Positions 20,426 through 32,800 are shown, counted from the stretch's first letter. The stretch: DNA of 64,000 nucleotides from Buchnera aphidicola (Aphis glycines) (GCF_001280225.1 NZ_CP009253.1:186001-250000); one strand, 5' to 3'. Translations and numbers: made by a program. Notes: generated by a model from the letters alone, not told the origin.

Positions 20426-22870
20426 TTATAATATTGTACGTAGTAGGTCGGAAAATACTCCAGAAGCAGTAACATTGTTACCAGCACCATATCCTCTTAA
20501 TACAAGAGGAATCGGTTGATAATAATTTGTATAAAATGTCAGTGCATTTTCGCCATTTTTAACTTTATATAATGGATGATTACTATTTATTTCTTCAATT
20601 TTTACTGAACATTTCCCTCCTTGTTCTATCGTTCCAACAAAACGTAATACTTTTCCTAGGTTTTTTGCATTTTGTGCTTTTTCTTTAAAAGTAGAATCTA
20701 TTTCTTTTAGTTTATATAAAAATTCTTCAGTATTTTTATATTTTTTAAAATGATTAGGTAATATAGCTTGTATTTCGATGTCTTCTAGTTCTATTTTATA
20801 TCCAACTTCACGCGCTAAAATTAATAATTTTCTAGCAACATCGACACCTGATAAATCATCACATGGATTTGGTTCTGTAAAACCTAAATCTTTAGCTTGC
20901 TTAGTAGCATCTGATAATAAAATGTTTTCTTCTAATTTTCCAAATATAAAAGATAAAGACCCAGATAATATGCCTTTAAAACAAATTAAATTATCACCTG
21001 TATAAAATAAATTTTTTAATGTTTGTATGACAGGTAATCCTGCTCCAACGTTAGTTTCATATAAAAATTTTTTATTTTCTTTCAATGCGGTAGTTCTAAT
21101 TTCATTATAATATTTTAATGAACTAGTATTAGCTTTTTTATTAGATGTAACAACATGAAATCCTTGCAAAAGAAAGCTAGTATATTTTTTAGATAAAATT
21201 TCATCGGAAGTACAATCAACTATAACAGAATTTACAAAATAATTATTTTTTAATAATTTGCTTAATACCTCAAGATTAAATTTTTCTTTTGACTCTTTAA
21301 AATATTTTTTCCAATTTTTTAATTCAATTGAATCATTTAAAAATAATATTTTTTTAGAATTTGCAATAGCATGAATTTTAATTGTTATATTTTTATTTTC
21401 TAGAAAATGTTTTTGTTGTAATATCTGTTGAATTAATGCACTACCTACTCCACCGATTCCAATTAAAAAAACATTTATAATTTTGTTATTATGAAATAAT
21501 TTATCATGAATAATTTGCATACTTTGTAAAATATTCTTTTTTTTGATTACTATTGATATAGAATAGTTCGAAGATCTTTGTGCAATGCTAAGAATATTAA
21601 TTTTAGATTTTCCTAAAGACGAAAAAATTTTTGAGGTAATATTGTGTTGTTGAAAGATATTAAAACCAATGATAGATAATACAGACAAATTTTTAATTAC
21701 TTTGATATCACTAAATGATTTGTCTTTTGATTCTAATTTACATAATTGTTGTAGCAATAAAAGTCCTTTTTGTGTATCTTTTTCTAAAATACAAAAACTA
21801 AAATTGTTTTGTGATAATTGAGTAATTAGTATAATGTTAATATGTTTCTTTTTAAATAAACTTAATATCATTGAGATTAAATTGTGGTTTTGTTGTATCA
21901 ATTTATTAGGTATAACATACATTACAATGCCATCTAGATTAGTTATACCCTTAACAATATTTTCGCTATAATTGTGTTTTTTACAAATTAATGTACCTTG
22001 CGATCGAATATTAAAAGTATTTTTAATAATACATGGTATATTAAAATCTTTAAGTGGCTTAATAGTACGTGGATGTAATACTTTGGCTCCAAGATACGAT
22101 AATTCCATCGCTTCTTCATATGATATTGATTTTAATAAACAAGTATTAAATATTTTTTTCGGATCTGAAGTAAAAACACCGTCAACATCAGTCCATATTT
22201 CACATAACTGTGCATTTAAACAACAAGCTAATATTGCCGCAGAATAATCTGATCCATTTCGACCTAATATTACTAATTCGCCTTTTTCATTTCCTCCAAT
22301 AAAACCTGCCATTAAAATAATATGATTATTTTTTATATTTATTTTACTAATACGTGTTTTAGATTCATGTATATTTACTGTAGAATTTAAATAATTTCCT
22401 TGAGAGACGATATTTTCAATAGGATCTATAATAGTAACGAGATGAGATCGTGATGCTAATATATTTTTCATAATCCAAATTGAAAGTATTTCTCCACGAG
22501 ATATTATAATCGCTTGTATATGTTCAGGATAATTCTTGAATAAGGTAAAATTATTTATAATTTTTTTTAATTGATTAAATTCTTTTTTAACTATTTTTTT
22601 TGTTTCTTCGTATAAAAAACAAGATTGTATTTTTTTAATATTTTTTATAATGTTGATAAATATATTTTCTGCAAGTTCAATTTGTTCTAATGCTTGATTG
22701 ATGTTAATATCATTTTCTACAATATTCGCTAGATAGTTAGTTATTTTAGCTGGAGCAGACAGAACTATTGCGACTTGTTCATGATTTTTATTTTTTTCTA
22801 TAATGTTAGATACACATAAAAATTTTTCTGCATTAGCTAATGAAGTTCCACCGAATTTTAATAGTTTCAT
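20426..22870 (-). CDS. thrA: Bifunctional aspartokinase / homoserine dehydrogenase I
   Basis: ThrA catalyses the first and third steps from aspartate to threonine. The aspartokinase domain opens with [14 protein letters not shown] and includes [14 protein letters not shown]; two ACT-like regulatory segments lie around residues 310-455; the homoserine dehydrogenase domain begins near 465 with the NAD(P)-binding [17 protein letters not shown] and holds [13 protein letters not shown] and [16 protein letters not shown]. It has 814 residues (E. coli 820). First gene of thrABC. I see no threonine/isoleucine-rich leader peptide or attenuator upstream, so E. coli-style attenuation appears lost. Confidence 0.97.
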   Translation of the reverse strand: MKLLKFGGTSLANAEKFLCVSNIIEKNKNHEQVAIVLSAPAKITNYLANIVENDININQALEQIELAENIFINIIKNIKKIQSCFLYEETKKIVKKEFNQLKKIINNFTLFKNYPEHIQAIIISRGEILSIWIMKNILASRSHLVTIIDPIENIVSQGNYLNSTVNIHESKTRISKINIKNNHIILMAGFIGGNEKGELVILGRNGSDYSAAILACCLNAQLCEIWTDVDGVFTSDPKKIFNTCLLKSISYEEAMELSYLGAKVLHPRTIKPLKDFNIPCIIKNTFNIRSQGTLICKKHNYSENIVKGITNLDGIVMYVIPNKLIQQNHNLISMILSLFKKKHINIILITQLSQNNFSFCILEKDTQKGLLLLQQLCKLESKDKSFSDIKVIKNLSVLSIIGFNIFQQHNITSKIFSSLGKSKINILSIAQRSSNYSISIVIKKKNILQSMQIIHDKLFHNNKIINVFLIGIGGVGSALIQQILQQKHFLENKNITIKIHAIANSKKILFLNDSIELKNWKKYFKESKEKFNLEVLSKLLKNNYFVNSVIVDCTSDEILSKKYTSFLLQGFHVVTSNKKANTSSLKYYNEIRTTALKENKKFLYETNVGAGLPVIQTLKNLFYTGDNLICFKGILSGSLSFIFGKLEENILLSDATKQAKDLGFTEPNPCDDLSGVDVARKLLILAREVGYKIELEDIEIQAILPNHFKKYKNTEEFLYKLKEIDSTFKEKAQNAKNLGKVLRFVGTIEQGGKCSVKIEEINSNHPLYKVKNGENALTFYTNYYQPIPLVLRGYGAGNNVTASGVFSDLLRTIL

Positions 22871-23464
22871 ATTTTATGAATCCTTAAATTTATTTCATAA
22901 AAAATTTATATTACTTATAATTAACTTTTTATTAAAATATATTACTCCTAAATTATATATGAGTTCATTTATAGAAAGTAGAATAGTGATTCTATTGAGA
23001 TAAGATTATAAATAGATATTAATATTCTCGTGTAATACCTTGAAAGGTAAAATTAATAAATGTTCAAATTAATTTAATTGTTTTGATTACGTAGTTTTAA
23101 TAAGAATTAGATTTGTAATTGAAATATATTTAAATGTTTTATTGTTAGTATAACTTATATGTTATTAATTTTATCATAAATTTAATTTATTTTTGTTAAA
23201 TAATATTTTTATTAAGGGTTTATATTGGTACTTTAAATGTTTTAATTTTCAAGGTATAGAATAATCATATGTCGTATCGAATTAGTATTAGAATAATTTT
23301 TATAACATAATGATTATTATTATTGCAATAGTTAAAAAATAAATATTTAATTTTTAATTTTGTACTGAAATATTCTATTATAAATACTTTTTTTTAAATA
23401 CAGATCAATTATATGATTTTTAGTATAATAAAATACAATTTAAATTAAAAACTTAGTTAATGTT
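22871..23464. other. 594-bp A+T-rich gap between divergent thrA and hpt
   Basis: No frame of useful length and no recognisable protein remnant is visible on either strand. It must contain the thrA and hpt promoters, but candidate -35/-10 pairs are too many to choose between. A small imperfect hairpin (about 22979-22994, arms TAGAAT/ATTCTA) is the only structure near thrA; it has no neighbouring leader peptide. It could be a fully eroded gene. Confidence 0.5.
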
Positions 23465-23998
23465 ATGAAACATACTATTAAAGTGATTTTTTCTGAAAAA
23501 GAATTAGGTGCTCGCGTACGTGAATTAGGAGAAGAAATTACTAAAAAATACAGAAATAGTAACAATAAAATGATATTAATTGCTTTATTGCGTGGTTCAT
23601 TTGTATTTGTGGCAGATTTATGCCGAAATATTCAAATTGAGCATGAAGTTGATTTTATGACTACTTCTAGTTATGGACGTGGAATTGTATCCAGTGGGGA
23701 TGTGAAAATTATAAAAGATTTAGATGAAGATATTTACAACAAAAATGTGTTAATTGTCGAAGATATTATTGATTCTGGTAAAACTTTAAGTAAAGTCTTA
23801 GGTATTTTAAAATTAAGAAATCCGAAATCTTTATCAATTTGCACGCTTTTAGATAAGCCTGAATGCCGTGAGGTAAATATTCATATTGATTTTGTAGGTT
23901 TTTCTATACCTGATGAATTTATGGTTGGATACGGAATAGATTATGCTCAATGTTATCGTTATTTACCATATATTGGCAAAGTTATATTTCAGAAATAA
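23465..23998 (+). CDS. hpt: Hypoxanthine phosphoribosyltransferase
   Basis: Hpt salvages hypoxanthine (and guanine weakly) to nucleotides using PRPP. The PRPP-binding motif is [14 protein letters not shown]. The flexible-loop region [16 protein letters not shown] and the C-terminal [16 protein letters not shown] are conserved. It has 177 residues (E. coli 178). It converges on panC with only 9 bp between stop codons and no hairpin, so the two transcripts must overlap at their 3' ends. Confidence 0.96.
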   Translation: MKHTIKVIFSEKELGARVRELGEEITKKYRNSNNKMILIALLRGSFVFVADLCRNIQIEHEVDFMTTSSYGRGIVSSGDVKIIKDLDEDIYNKNVLIVEDIIDSGKTLSKVLGILKLRNPKSLSICTLLDKPECREVNIHIDFVGFSIPDEFMVGYGIDYAQCYRYLPYIGKVIFQK

Positions 23999-24007
23999 AA
24001 ACATTTT

Positions 24008-24865
24008 TTAATTAGGCAATATAAATTTTTTATTATCGATGAGACGAGTTTTACCTAACCATACAGATGCAAGAATTATGTTCTTTTTATTCTTTTTAGA
24101 AAAAACATCTAATGTTTGAGAATTGTATACATTAAATATGTCAATTAGAAATCCTTTTTTTATTAGAGACATTTTTGACAAATGAATTGTTTCATGTAAT
24201 TTTTTACCATGGTTTTTTACAACAATATTAATTGTTTTTTTTATAATTTTATATAAAAAAGATGCTTTCTGAAACTCTAAATTATTTAAGTATTTATTTC
24301 TCGAACTAAAAGCTAATCCGTTTTTTAAGCGAATTGTAGGTATACTAATTATCTTTATTGGATAGTTCAACTCTTTAACAAGAGTTTTTATAATCAATAA
24401 TTGTTGATAATCTTTTTCTCCAAAAAATGAAAAGTTTGGTTGTATTAAGTTAAATAGTTTTCCAATTATTGTTGTTACCCCTAAAAAATGTCCAGGTCGC
24501 GACTTTCCTTCAATGATTTTAGATAACTTAGGAACATCTATATATGTATGCATTTTTGTACTATTTGGATATATTTCAGATCTATCAGGTGCAAATAAAA
24601 TGTCTATTTTTTCTTTTTTCAATATTAAGCAATCTTCTAAAAAAGTTTGAGGATATTTTGTTAAATCTAATGCATTATCAAATTGCATGGGATTAACAAA
24701 AATACTTACAATAACAATATCCGAATGTTTTTTAGCTAGTAAAATTAATTTTATATGACCTTCATGTAAATTCCCCATAGTAGGTACTAATCCTATTTTT
24801 TTTTGTTCTTTTTTAAAAGATTGAATTCGTTTATATAAAGATTCTATTGTTTTTATTATTTGCAT
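24008..24865 (-). CDS. panC: Pantothenate synthetase
   Basis: PanC joins pantoate and beta-alanine with ATP to make pantothenate (vitamin B5). The HIGH-like motif is VPTMGNLHEGH near residue 28; the VNPMQFDNALDLTKYPQT and GEKDYQQLLIIKTLV segments follow, and the KMSLIKKGF region stands near the KMSKS position. It has 285 residues (E. coli 283). It follows panB by 31 bp. No panD is present here, so beta-alanine supply is not explained by this window. Confidence 0.96.
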   Translation of the reverse strand: MQIIKTIESLYKRIQSFKKEQKKIGLVPTMGNLHEGHIKLILLAKKHSDIVIVSIFVNPMQFDNALDLTKYPQTFLEDCLILKKEKIDILFAPDRSEIYPNSTKMHTYIDVPKLSKIIEGKSRPGHFLGVTTIIGKLFNLIQPNFSFFGEKDYQQLLIIKTLVKELNYPIKIISIPTIRLKNGLAFSSRNKYLNNLEFQKASFLYKIIKKTINIVVKNHGKKLHETIHLSKMSLIKKGFLIDIFNVYNSQTLDVFSKKNKKNIILASVWLGKTRLIDNKKFILPN

Positions 24866-24896
24866 GATCGTTCTATTCCGAAAATATTTAAACTTT

Positions 24897-25688
24897 TTAA
24901 AAACTATATTTTTTATTAGGGAAAATACCTTTTTGAACCGAATTAATATATGCTTTAATTGCGTTTTGAATACTACCGTTGTTTATAAGGAAATTTTTTG
25001 TGAATCTTAATTTTTTTCCTTCGGTAATTCCTAATAAATCTTGCATGACTAATATTTGTCCATCGGTATGATGACCGGCTCCTATTCCAACTACGGGGAT
25101 AGACAATTTTTCTGTGATTTTTTTTGATAATTGTGCAGGAATGCACTCTAATACTAGCATTTTAATTCCAGCATCTTCAAGTAACAAAGCTTCTTCCATA
25201 ATTTTTTTTTCATCTTTTTCAGTTTTTCCTTGAATTTTATACCCACTTAAAAAATCTATATGTTGCGGTGTAAGCCCTATATGTCCGCATACTAATATTG
25301 AATGGTTCGACAATTCTTTAATGATATGAATTAAATGTTTGCCGCCTTCTATTTTAACCATATTAGCACCAGATTGAATAATTTTAGAAGTATTTTTTAA
25401 TGCTTGATTAATTTCATAATAAGACATAAATGGTAAGTCAGATATTAAAAAAACATTTGGCGCACCTTTTCTGACTGCTCTTGTATGATATTCAATATTT
25501 TTAACTGTTACAGGTATTGTTGAATTATGACCTTGAATTGTCATGCCAAGAGAATCTCCGATAAGTATAACTGGGATTCCTGCATTTTCAAATAATCTAG
25601 CAAAGCTGAAGTCATAAGCTGTTATCGCGGCGAATTTATTTTTTTTCTTCTTCCAGTGTTGTAATGTAGAAATATTAATATATTCCAT
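24897..25688 (-). CDS. panB: 3-methyl-2-oxobutanoate hydroxymethyltransferase
   Basis: PanB makes ketopantoate from 2-oxoisovalerate, an intermediate of valine synthesis, so it links to the ilv pathway elsewhere in the window. Motifs seen are [37 protein letters not shown] and [20 protein letters not shown]. It has 263 residues (E. coli 264). First gene of panB-panC on the minus strand, following dksA after a terminator-like hairpin. Confidence 0.96.
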   Translation of the reverse strand: MEYINISTLQHWKKKKNKFAAITAYDFSFARLFENAGIPVILIGDSLGMTIQGHNSTIPVTVKNIEYHTRAVRKGAPNVFLISDLPFMSYYEINQALKNTSKIIQSGANMVKIEGGKHLIHIIKELSNHSILVCGHIGLTPQHIDFLSGYKIQGKTEKDEKKIMEEALLLEDAGIKMLVLECIPAQLSKKITEKLSIPVVGIGAGHHTDGQILVMQDLLGITEGKKLRFTKNFLINNGSIQNAIKAYINSVQKGIFPNKKYSF

Positions 25689-25735
25689 ATCAGACCTAAG
25701 TTTTAAAAAGTAAATGTAAATATAAACAAATTGAA

Positions 25736-25775
25736 AGGATACTCGAGATAATTTTATATATCAATCGAATATCCT
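25736..25775 (-). terminator. Terminator hairpin after dksA
   Basis: Arms 25736-25746 and 25765-25775 give 11 pairs around an 18-base A/T loop. One pair is C-A in plus-strand RNA but G-U in minus-strand RNA, so the stem suits the dksA transcript. It lies just beyond the dksA stop and is followed (minus direction) by a U-rich stretch before panB. Confidence 0.6.
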
Positions 25776-25785
25776 CATCTATATA

Positions 25786-26241
25786 CTAACCAGCCATTTG
25801 TTTTTCTCTAATTTCTGCCAATGTTTTGCAATCAATGCATAAACTTGCAGTTGGTCTGGCTTCTAGTCGACGTATTCCGATCTCAATTCCACAAGAATTA
25901 CAATAACCAAAATCATTATTTTTTATTTTTTTCAAAGTAATTTCAATTTTTTTAATTAATTTTCGACTTCTATCTCGGTTTCGCAATTCCAAACTAAATT
26001 CTTCTTCTTGAGCAGCCCTATCAATTGGATCTGGAAAATTAGTCGATTTATCTTGTATATAAAGTAAAGTGTGGTTAATTTCAAATTTTAATTGATTTTT
26101 CCATGTTTCAAGGATTTTTTTGAAATGCAACATTTGACTTTGATTCATATATTGTTCATCTGTTTTTTTTTGATAAGGTTTTAATCCAGCGATAGAAAGA
26201 ACATTCAAAGAAGATTTTTTTTTTTGTTTTTCTTTTTCCAT
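25786..26241 (-). CDS. dksA: RNA polymerase-binding transcription factor DksA
   Basis: DksA binds the RNA polymerase secondary channel and mediates the stringent response with ppGpp. The coiled-coil tip acidic motif appears in [14 protein letters not shown], and the four-cysteine zinc finger is [20 protein letters not shown] through LCIDC. It has 151 residues, the same as E. coli. The N terminus is Lys-rich ([20 protein letters not shown]). It is divergent from truA. Confidence 0.96.
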   Translation of the reverse strand: MEKEKQKKKSSLNVLSIAGLKPYQKKTDEQYMNQSQMLHFKKILETWKNQLKFEINHTLLYIQDKSTNFPDPIDRAAQEEEFSLELRNRDRSRKLIKKIEITLKKIKNNDFGYCNSCGIEIGIRRLEARPTASLCIDCKTLAEIREKQMAG

Positions 26242-26508
26242 AGTTTTTTCCTATTAAAATTTTAATTGAAAATTTAAAAGATATTATTTTTTTTTAGTCA
26301 GTATGTATTATAAATAATTTATAAATATTTTATATGTAATATGTTTTATTTTTTTTGTAAATAATTTTTTTAATAAGTACAATATTTTTTTAGAAAGTAT
26401 TTAACACTAATTTTAACATAAACTTTAATTAAACGTTGTTTTATAAAATTATAGATTTATAAATGTACATTTAATTTAACTATTAATATACGACAAGGAT
26501 CATTTTAA

Positions 26509-27320
26509 ATGATGAAAAAAGAAGTAAAAAAAATTGCTTTAGGAATAGAATATGATGGAGCATATTACCATGGTTGGCAACGCCAAAAAAATTGCTCTTC
26601 TATTCAAGAAGAAATAGAGCTATGTTTATCTAAAATTGCAAATCATAAAGTGCATGTTATTTGCGCCGGTAGAACTGACACTGGAGTTCACAGCATAGGA
26701 CAGGTGATTCATTTTGAAACTATTTCTACGAGAAGCCAATATGCCTGGACAGTTGGGGTAAATACTTACTTATCTAAAAATATTTCAATACAATGGGCTA
26801 GAGAAGTTCCTATTTATTTTCATGCTTGTCGAAGTGCTATTAGACGTACTTATCGATATTTAATCTATAATTCTGTTTGTCGTTCTAGTATTGTATATAA
26901 AAAATCTAATCATGTTTATCAAAAATTAAATGTTTTAAAAATGCACTCTGAAGCACAGCATTTACTAGGTAATCATAATTTTTCTTCTTTTCGAGCATCA
27001 GGCTGTCAATCTTATTCACCTCAAAAAGAAATTACGAAAATTAATGTTTATTCTATTAACGATTTTGTCATTGTTGATATTACAGCAAATTCTTTTCTAT
27101 ATCATATGGTTCGTAATATTGTTGGTTCTTTAATACAAATTAACTTTATAAAAAAGGACAATGTAATGAAAAATTTATTAAAAAAAAAAATCGAAATTAT
27201 GCAGGTCCTACTGCTCCAGCTAAAGGTTTGTATTTATTATCTGTGGAGTATCCAGACTGTTTTAACTTACCAAAATTTAAAGATATTTTATTAAAATATA
27301 ATAATTATTTTTTCAAGTAA
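26509..27320 (+). CDS. truA: tRNA pseudouridine synthase A, frameshifted near 3' end
   Basis: TruA makes pseudouridine at tRNA positions 38-40. The catalytic Asp is in [18 protein letters not shown], and [14 protein letters not shown] [12 protein letters not shown] is intact. After LLKKK the frame shifts at a run of 10 A (27181-27190): one extra A would restore [22 protein letters not shown], the conserved C terminus, ending at TAA 27318-27320 and giving 270 residues, exactly the E. coli length. Without the shift the protein ends at 27294 with about 35 unrelated residues and lacks a conserved part of the core. Function may depend on slippage. Confidence 0.92.
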
Positions 27321-27329
27321 AATATACTT

Positions 27330-29500
27330 GAAAATTTATATTAATTTTTCAACAAAATATATTTTTTAATCTAAGATATTTGAATTAATCAAATTTTATC
27401 ATATGTGGATAAAAAATTATTAAAAAATTTTTATTCTAACGTTGATTGTAATAATTTTTTATGTTGTTCTATACATGAAATCAGCTATGCAATAAATATC
27501 AAGTATAGCAGTGTCCTAATTCAATGTATATTTGAATAATCGATTTAGAACTAAACAATTTATTTTTTCAAAAAAAATTTGAATATTTTTAAAAATTACA
27601 ATGTATAAAAAATTTAATAAAATTACGATACTTGAAAATATCGTCTAAAAAATAAAATATAGAATTTATACGTCCTATTTTAATTTTCCAAATACTAACG
27701 AAAAAGTAATTTATGTCAGATTAGTTTTTAACAAAAATTTTTTATGAAAAATTAAAAACATTGAAAATTATTGTAATTTTAATTTTTTTTCGATTAAAAC
27801 ATAAATTAATTAGTATATTAAAATTTTTTAAAAAGAGAAAACGCATTTTTACCTGATCTAAATATCTTGTTATTTTAATTAAAATATTATTAGGAAGAGA
27901 AGATAAAAAATTTTATAACTATGATAGTATTAATATATCATTTATGACGCCAGCGTTATTAGTTAATATTGTAGTAGAACAAATACAAGGAAGTAGAACA
28001 TTTTCCTAACAGTTAATTAAAAATCTTTTTCTAAAAAATACTTGTTCGATATTAAAAAAGTCAATGAAATACAATGGTGTTGATTTTTAATGGATTTTAT
28101 AAGTAAAATTGCATTTTACAATTATATTCAAATAAAGTTTATTTATGACAAGATGGTAATCAGAAGATGTAAAGCGTCTCCCTGGCTGGTTGTGTTTATT
28201 TGACTGATTAATTAATAAATTAAACTTAGATCAACGTACTTTACTAGTTAGTATAGTTAGAGGTTCTTCTTTATATCATTTTTTAAGATATTGAGAATTA
28301 GCTCGAGATAGAAGAAATTTAGTTTTTTGACTTCTTCATTAAAGTTGAATTAAAAAACTTACTTATAACTGTATAAAAAACATTTAAAGATTTATATAAA
28401 AAGCATTTATTATTTCAGAATATGCAAATTTTCCAAAACTTGTTCGAATGGAATGCAAATAACAATTAAAAAATTAAGATAAAAACTGGGAAGGTTTAAA
28501 AATATTTACTACTTTAGACTTTTTATCTTACAATACTGTTAAAAAGTTGTTACAGTAAGTGCGCTTGAATTAAAAAAATTAAAAGATTTAGAAATTGAAA
28601 TGATTTTAGTATATAAATTTAGCGGTGATATCAATGCTCTAGTTTAGTAGTTCTCATTCAACGTCATATATTTATAATTGGGTTTTACAAGCTCATCGTT
28701 CAATTCGTTATTTATCTAAATCTGTTATTTGCTTATAAGTTTTATCTAATCCTAAAAATATCATTTTAAACATTGGGTATATAATGATCCTTTTTCAATC
28801 AAACTAGAAAATGGTATATATAGGATTTCTCAAAATAATAATTATCAATTTAATAAAAACGAGTAATTTTTTTAGAGGGATGAACTCATTCTATCAATAC
28901 ACTCATAGTTAATTGAAGTATCGATATAAGTTTAAGTTCATTAATAAAAAATTGGATTCATTTTTGTGTTTATGGGAAATATTTAAATTGTTTTCCTTCG
29001 ATTTCACTGGATTCGATTAATTTAATACCTATTGAAATTATGCGAATTTTTTAATTAATTCTGAATAAAGGATGTAATGCATTCATATCTTCAGTAAAAT
29101 TTATTATTTCTGATAATAGAAAGATATTATATCAAATTTTATTGCAATTTAAAAAAATAGCTTTTTCTGAATCGGAATATATAACAGTATATGATACGTA
29201 CAAAGTTACCATTTTTAGAGTAGCTAAATTTTTAGGCCAGTTATTTTCAAATTCATCTTTAACTAGAAACACTAGTACTACAAATAATTTAGTAAATATT
29301 TAACTTATAGGTATAGGTTGAGAGCATGTTGTATTTATTTGGATAAGTCGAGATAGTAATAAGTCGGATAAATTATATAGATTTTATAGAGTAATGCAAG
29401 TTTACTAAAAATATCTTGAATATCTATGTCTGATTCTATTAATATTAAATCCTTCGAAAAATATCTGTATATTTTGATATAAATAATAATAAAAAATTAT
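27330..29500 (+). pseudogene. mrcB: Decayed mrcB (penicillin-binding protein 1b)
   Basis: This 2.45-kb gap between truA and secA has no open frame, yet translated pieces match PBP1b in order. From 27896: REDKKFYNYDSINISF, then VVEQIQGSRTFS-stop-QLIKNLFL (transglycosylase, like ATEDRHFYEHD and STLTQQLVKNLF). From 28218: KLNLDQRTLLVSIVRGSSLY and ELARDRRNLVF. Near 28620: FSGDINALV. Near 28670-28770: YNWVLQAHRSIRYLSKS. Near 29000: SISLDSINLIPIEIMRIF. From 29262: TRNTSTTNNLVN and ISRDSNKSDKLY (like KTGTTNNNVDTW). Many stops and frame changes separate them, and the transpeptidase Ser of SxxK reads Tyr (28709-28711). Bounds are approximate; the N-terminal part is unrecognisable. Confidence 0.88.
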
Positions 29501-29771
29501 TTTAAAAAAATAGTAAGTATACAGAATCAATAACGATATAATTCGTAAATATTAAAATTTATACAATAAAATATGTTCAATAGTACTAAGAACATAGTCA
29601 GTATAAAAATTCTTTGTTTTAAGTGGAAATTTTTATATACATTTAATTTTGATTTTTTTAATTAATAAATATCAAGTTTGATAGATGTTTCAAAATACAT
29701 GAATGTATTTATTATAAATTATATAAAAAATTATTAAATTACAATAAAAAATATAATTTGAGAGTTGTAAT

Positions 29772-32390
29772 ATGTTAATGAAATTTTTAAAGAAAATGTT
29801 TGGAAGTTATAATGACCGTATTTTAAACAAATATAATAAAATTGTTTCTAAAATTAATTACTTAGAAAAAACTTTCGAAAAATTTTCTGATATTCAGCTT
29901 CAAGACAATACAAAATTATTTCAATTACGATTAAAAAAAGGAGAATCTTTAAATGATTTGTTAGTAGAATCTTTTGCTACTGTTCGAGAAGCAAGTAAAC
30001 GTGTTTTTAATATGCGTCATTTTGATGTTCAAATTCTCGGTGGAATAGTTTTAAATAAACAGTGTGTTGCGGAAATGCGTACAGGAGAAGGAAAGACTTT
30101 AACATCAACTCTTCCAGCTTATTTAAATGCTTTATCGAAGCAAGGTGTTCATATAGTTACGATGAATGATTATTTAGCGAAGCGAGATGCTAAAAAAAAC
30201 ACTTCATTATTTGAATTTCTTGGGCTATCAGTAGGATTAAATTTACCTGATATGTCTTTCCCCCAAAAAAAACATGCTTATTCTTGTGATATTACTTATG
30301 GTACAAATAATGAATATGGGTTTGATTATTTACGAGATAATATGGTTTTCTCTAATGAAGAAAGAGTTCAACGTCAATTAAATTATGCATTAATAGATGA
30401 AGTAGATTCTATTTTAATAGATGAAGCTAGAACGCCTTTAATTATTTCAGGTCCTTCAGAAGATAGTTCGTTTTTATATCAAGAAATTAATACAATAGTG
30501 CCATTATTAAGTGCGCAAAAAAAAGAAGATTCTGAGGATTTTCAAGGACAAGGTCACTTTACAGTAGATGAAAAAGAAAAACAAATTTATTTAACTGAGA
30601 GAGGGTTAATTAAACTTGAAAAGTTATTAATTCATAAGAAATTAATGAACAGTAATGAATCATTATATTCTTCTAATAATATTATATTAATGCATCATGT
30701 TATATCAGCTTTGCGTGCTCATACATTATTTGTTAGAGATGTAGATTATCTTGTAAAAAATAACAGTGTAATAATCGTAGATGAGCATACAGGAAGAACT
30801 ATGCCAGGAAGAAGATGGTCAGATGGATTGCATCAAGCAATAGAAGCTAAAGAAAAAGTTAGTATAAAAAATGAAAACCAAACTTTAGCATCTATTACAT
30901 TTCAAAATTATTTTCGTTTATACAAAAAAATCTCAGGCATGACAGGAACAGCAGAAACCGAAGCATTTGAATTTAAATCTATTTATAATTTAGATACAAT
31001 TGTTATACCAACTAATAAACCGATGATTAGGAAAGATATGCCTGATTTAGTTTATATGACTGAAAAAGAAAAAATGCACGCTATTTTAAAAGATATTCAG
31101 AGTTGTGTTAAAAATAATCAACCTGTTTTGGTTGGAACAGTATCTATTGAAAAATCGGAATTTATCTCAAAACAATTAAAAGATTTAAAAATTAAACATA
31201 ATGTATTAAATGCAAAATTTCACGAAAAAGAAGCTGAAATTATAGCGCAAGCGGGAAAATCTCAGTCAGTTACCATTGCTACTAATATGGCTGGGAGGGG
31301 TACTGATATAGTTTTAGGTGGTAGTATAGATTTACAATTGAATAAACAAGTGTCTTTTCAAGAGATCGAAAAAATACAAAAAAAATGGAAAAAAGAACAT
31401 GATTTAGTTGTGTTATCTGGTGGTTTGCATATTATTGGTACCGAACGTCATGAATCACGTCGTATTGATAACCAATTAAGAGGACGCTCAGGTCGTCAAG
31501 GAGATAGTGGCTCTTCTCGTTTTTATTTATCTATGGAAGACTCGTTAATGAGAATTTTTATATCTGAAAAAATTATTAATATGATGCGTAAATTAGGGTT
31601 GTCTGAAAATGAAGCTATTGAACATCCTTGGGTTACTAAAGCAATTGAAAACGCCCAAAAAAAAGTAGAAAATAGAAATTTTGATGTTAGAAAACAATTA
31701 TTAGAATATGATGATGTGTACAATGAACAACGTCGTGTAATTTACGCTCAACGTAATAAATTAATTAATTCAGAAAATGTAAAAAAAATCATTGATGACA
31801 TCTTAATAGATGTATTAAATTCTACTATAAAAAAATATATTAACAAAAAAATTAAGAAAAATAATTGGAAAATTTTAGATTTAGAAAATAAATTAAATAT
31901 TGAATTTAATATACATGTATCTATTTTAGATTGGATGAAAAAATCTTCTAATTTCACTGTAGATAATATTATAGAGAAAATTGTTAATATTGCGAAAAAA
32001 AATTATAAAAATAAAGAATCTTTAATAGGTGATTCTAATATTAGAATTATAGAAAAAACTATTATGTTACAAACATTAGATGATCTTTGGAAAGATCATT
32101 TATCAGCCATGAATTATTTAAGACAAGGAATTCATCTTCGCGGTTATGCACAAAAAGATCCCAAACAAGAATATAAAAGAGAATCTTTTAATATGTTTGC
32201 TAGCATGTTAGAATTACTTAAGTATGAAGTGATATCTTTTCTTAGTAAATTAGATATATCTTATGTGAAAAAATATTTTAATTTTAAAAAAAATTTATCT
32301 AAATCATTAGATGATGTTAAAATTGGAAGAAATACATTGTGTTTTTGCGGTTCTAATAAAAAATATAAATATTGTCATGGTGTTATATAA
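29772..32390 (+). CDS. secA: Protein translocase ATPase SecA
   Basis: SecA drives protein export through SecYEG. Walker A is in [20 protein letters not shown], the DEAD-like box is [21 protein letters not shown], and the second helicase domain shows [14 protein letters not shown] and [23 protein letters not shown]. The C-terminal zinc motif [15 protein letters not shown] for SecB binding is retained. It has 872 residues (E. coli 901), with shortened internal and C-terminal linker segments. Two in-frame ATGs (29772 and 29778) are both possible. Confidence 0.97.
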   Translation: MLMKFLKKMFGSYNDRILNKYNKIVSKINYLEKTFEKFSDIQLQDNTKLFQLRLKKGESLNDLLVESFATVREASKRVFNMRHFDVQILGGIVLNKQCVAEMRTGEGKTLTSTLPAYLNALSKQGVHIVTMNDYLAKRDAKKNTSLFEFLGLSVGLNLPDMSFPQKKHAYSCDITYGTNNEYGFDYLRDNMVFSNEERVQRQLNYALIDEVDSILIDEARTPLIISGPSEDSSFLYQEINTIVPLLSAQKKEDSEDFQGQGHFTVDEKEKQIYLTERGLIKLEKLLIHKKLMNSNESLYSSNNIILMHHVISALRAHTLFVRDVDYLVKNNSVIIVDEHTGRTMPGRRWSDGLHQAIEAKEKVSIKNENQTLASITFQNYFRLYKKISGMTGTAETEAFEFKSIYNLDTIVIPTNKPMIRKDMPDLVYMTEKEKMHAILKDIQSCVKNNQPVLVGTVSIEKSEFISKQLKDLKIKHNVLNAKFHEKEAEIIAQAGKSQSVTIATNMAGRGTDIVLGGSIDLQLNKQVSFQEIEKIQKKWKKEHDLVVLSGGLHIIGTERHESRRIDNQLRGRSGRQGDSGSSRFYLSMEDSLMRIFISEKIINMMRKLGLSENEAIEHPWVTKAIENAQKKVENRNFDVRKQLLEYDDVYNEQRRVIYAQRNKLINSENVKKIIDDILIDVLNSTIKKYINKKIKKNNWKILDLENKLNIEFNIHVSILDWMKKSSNFTVDNIIEKIVNIAKKNYKNKESLIGDSNIRIIEKTIMLQTLDDLWKDHLSAMNYLRQGIHLRGYAQKDPKQEYKRESFNMFASMLELLKYEVISFLSKLDISYVKKYFNFKKNLSKSLDDVKIGRNTLCFCGSNKKYKYCHGVI

Positions 32391-32449
32391 TTGTATAATG
32401 CAATATATTATTTGAATTTATATTCAATTTTATGACTTAAACACAGTTG

Positions 32450-32800
32450 AAATTGGAATAATTTTCAAAAAAAAATTTTATATTATCAAATCTAATCACA
32501 TTAAATATAAGACAAAAATTTGGGAATGTCTCGCTGGGAAAACAAAAAACAATGCAAATATTATATGTAGATGAAAACGTAAAATATTAGAAGAGTTCAG
32601 CATAATAATATTAAAATTTCACTTTTTTCATATTAAGATGTTTCTTTTAAAAAATTAAATTATATTTTTTATAATTCAAAAATGGGAAGGTAGAGCATTT
32701 AACCAAGAATGTTATAATTATATTTAGATTGATTTTAAAAAACTAAAATTTAACATGTTTATAAGTGCTAATTTTATCGAAATTAAAAATTAAAAACATT
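32450..32800 (+). pseudogene. mutT: Decayed mutT (8-oxo-dGTP diphosphatase)
   Basis: The 429 bp between secA and coaE has no usable frame, but fragments resemble MutT in its conserved position after secA. From about 32450: VEIGIIFKKKFYIIKSNH (like VGIIRNENNEIFITRR). From about 32680: KWEGRAFNQE, then IDFKKLKFNMFISANFIEI (like RWEGEPWGKEG and LNADDFPPANEPVI). The region that should hold the Nudix box (GX5EX7REUXEE) has stops and no match. The assignment rests on weak matches plus synteny. Confidence 0.72.
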
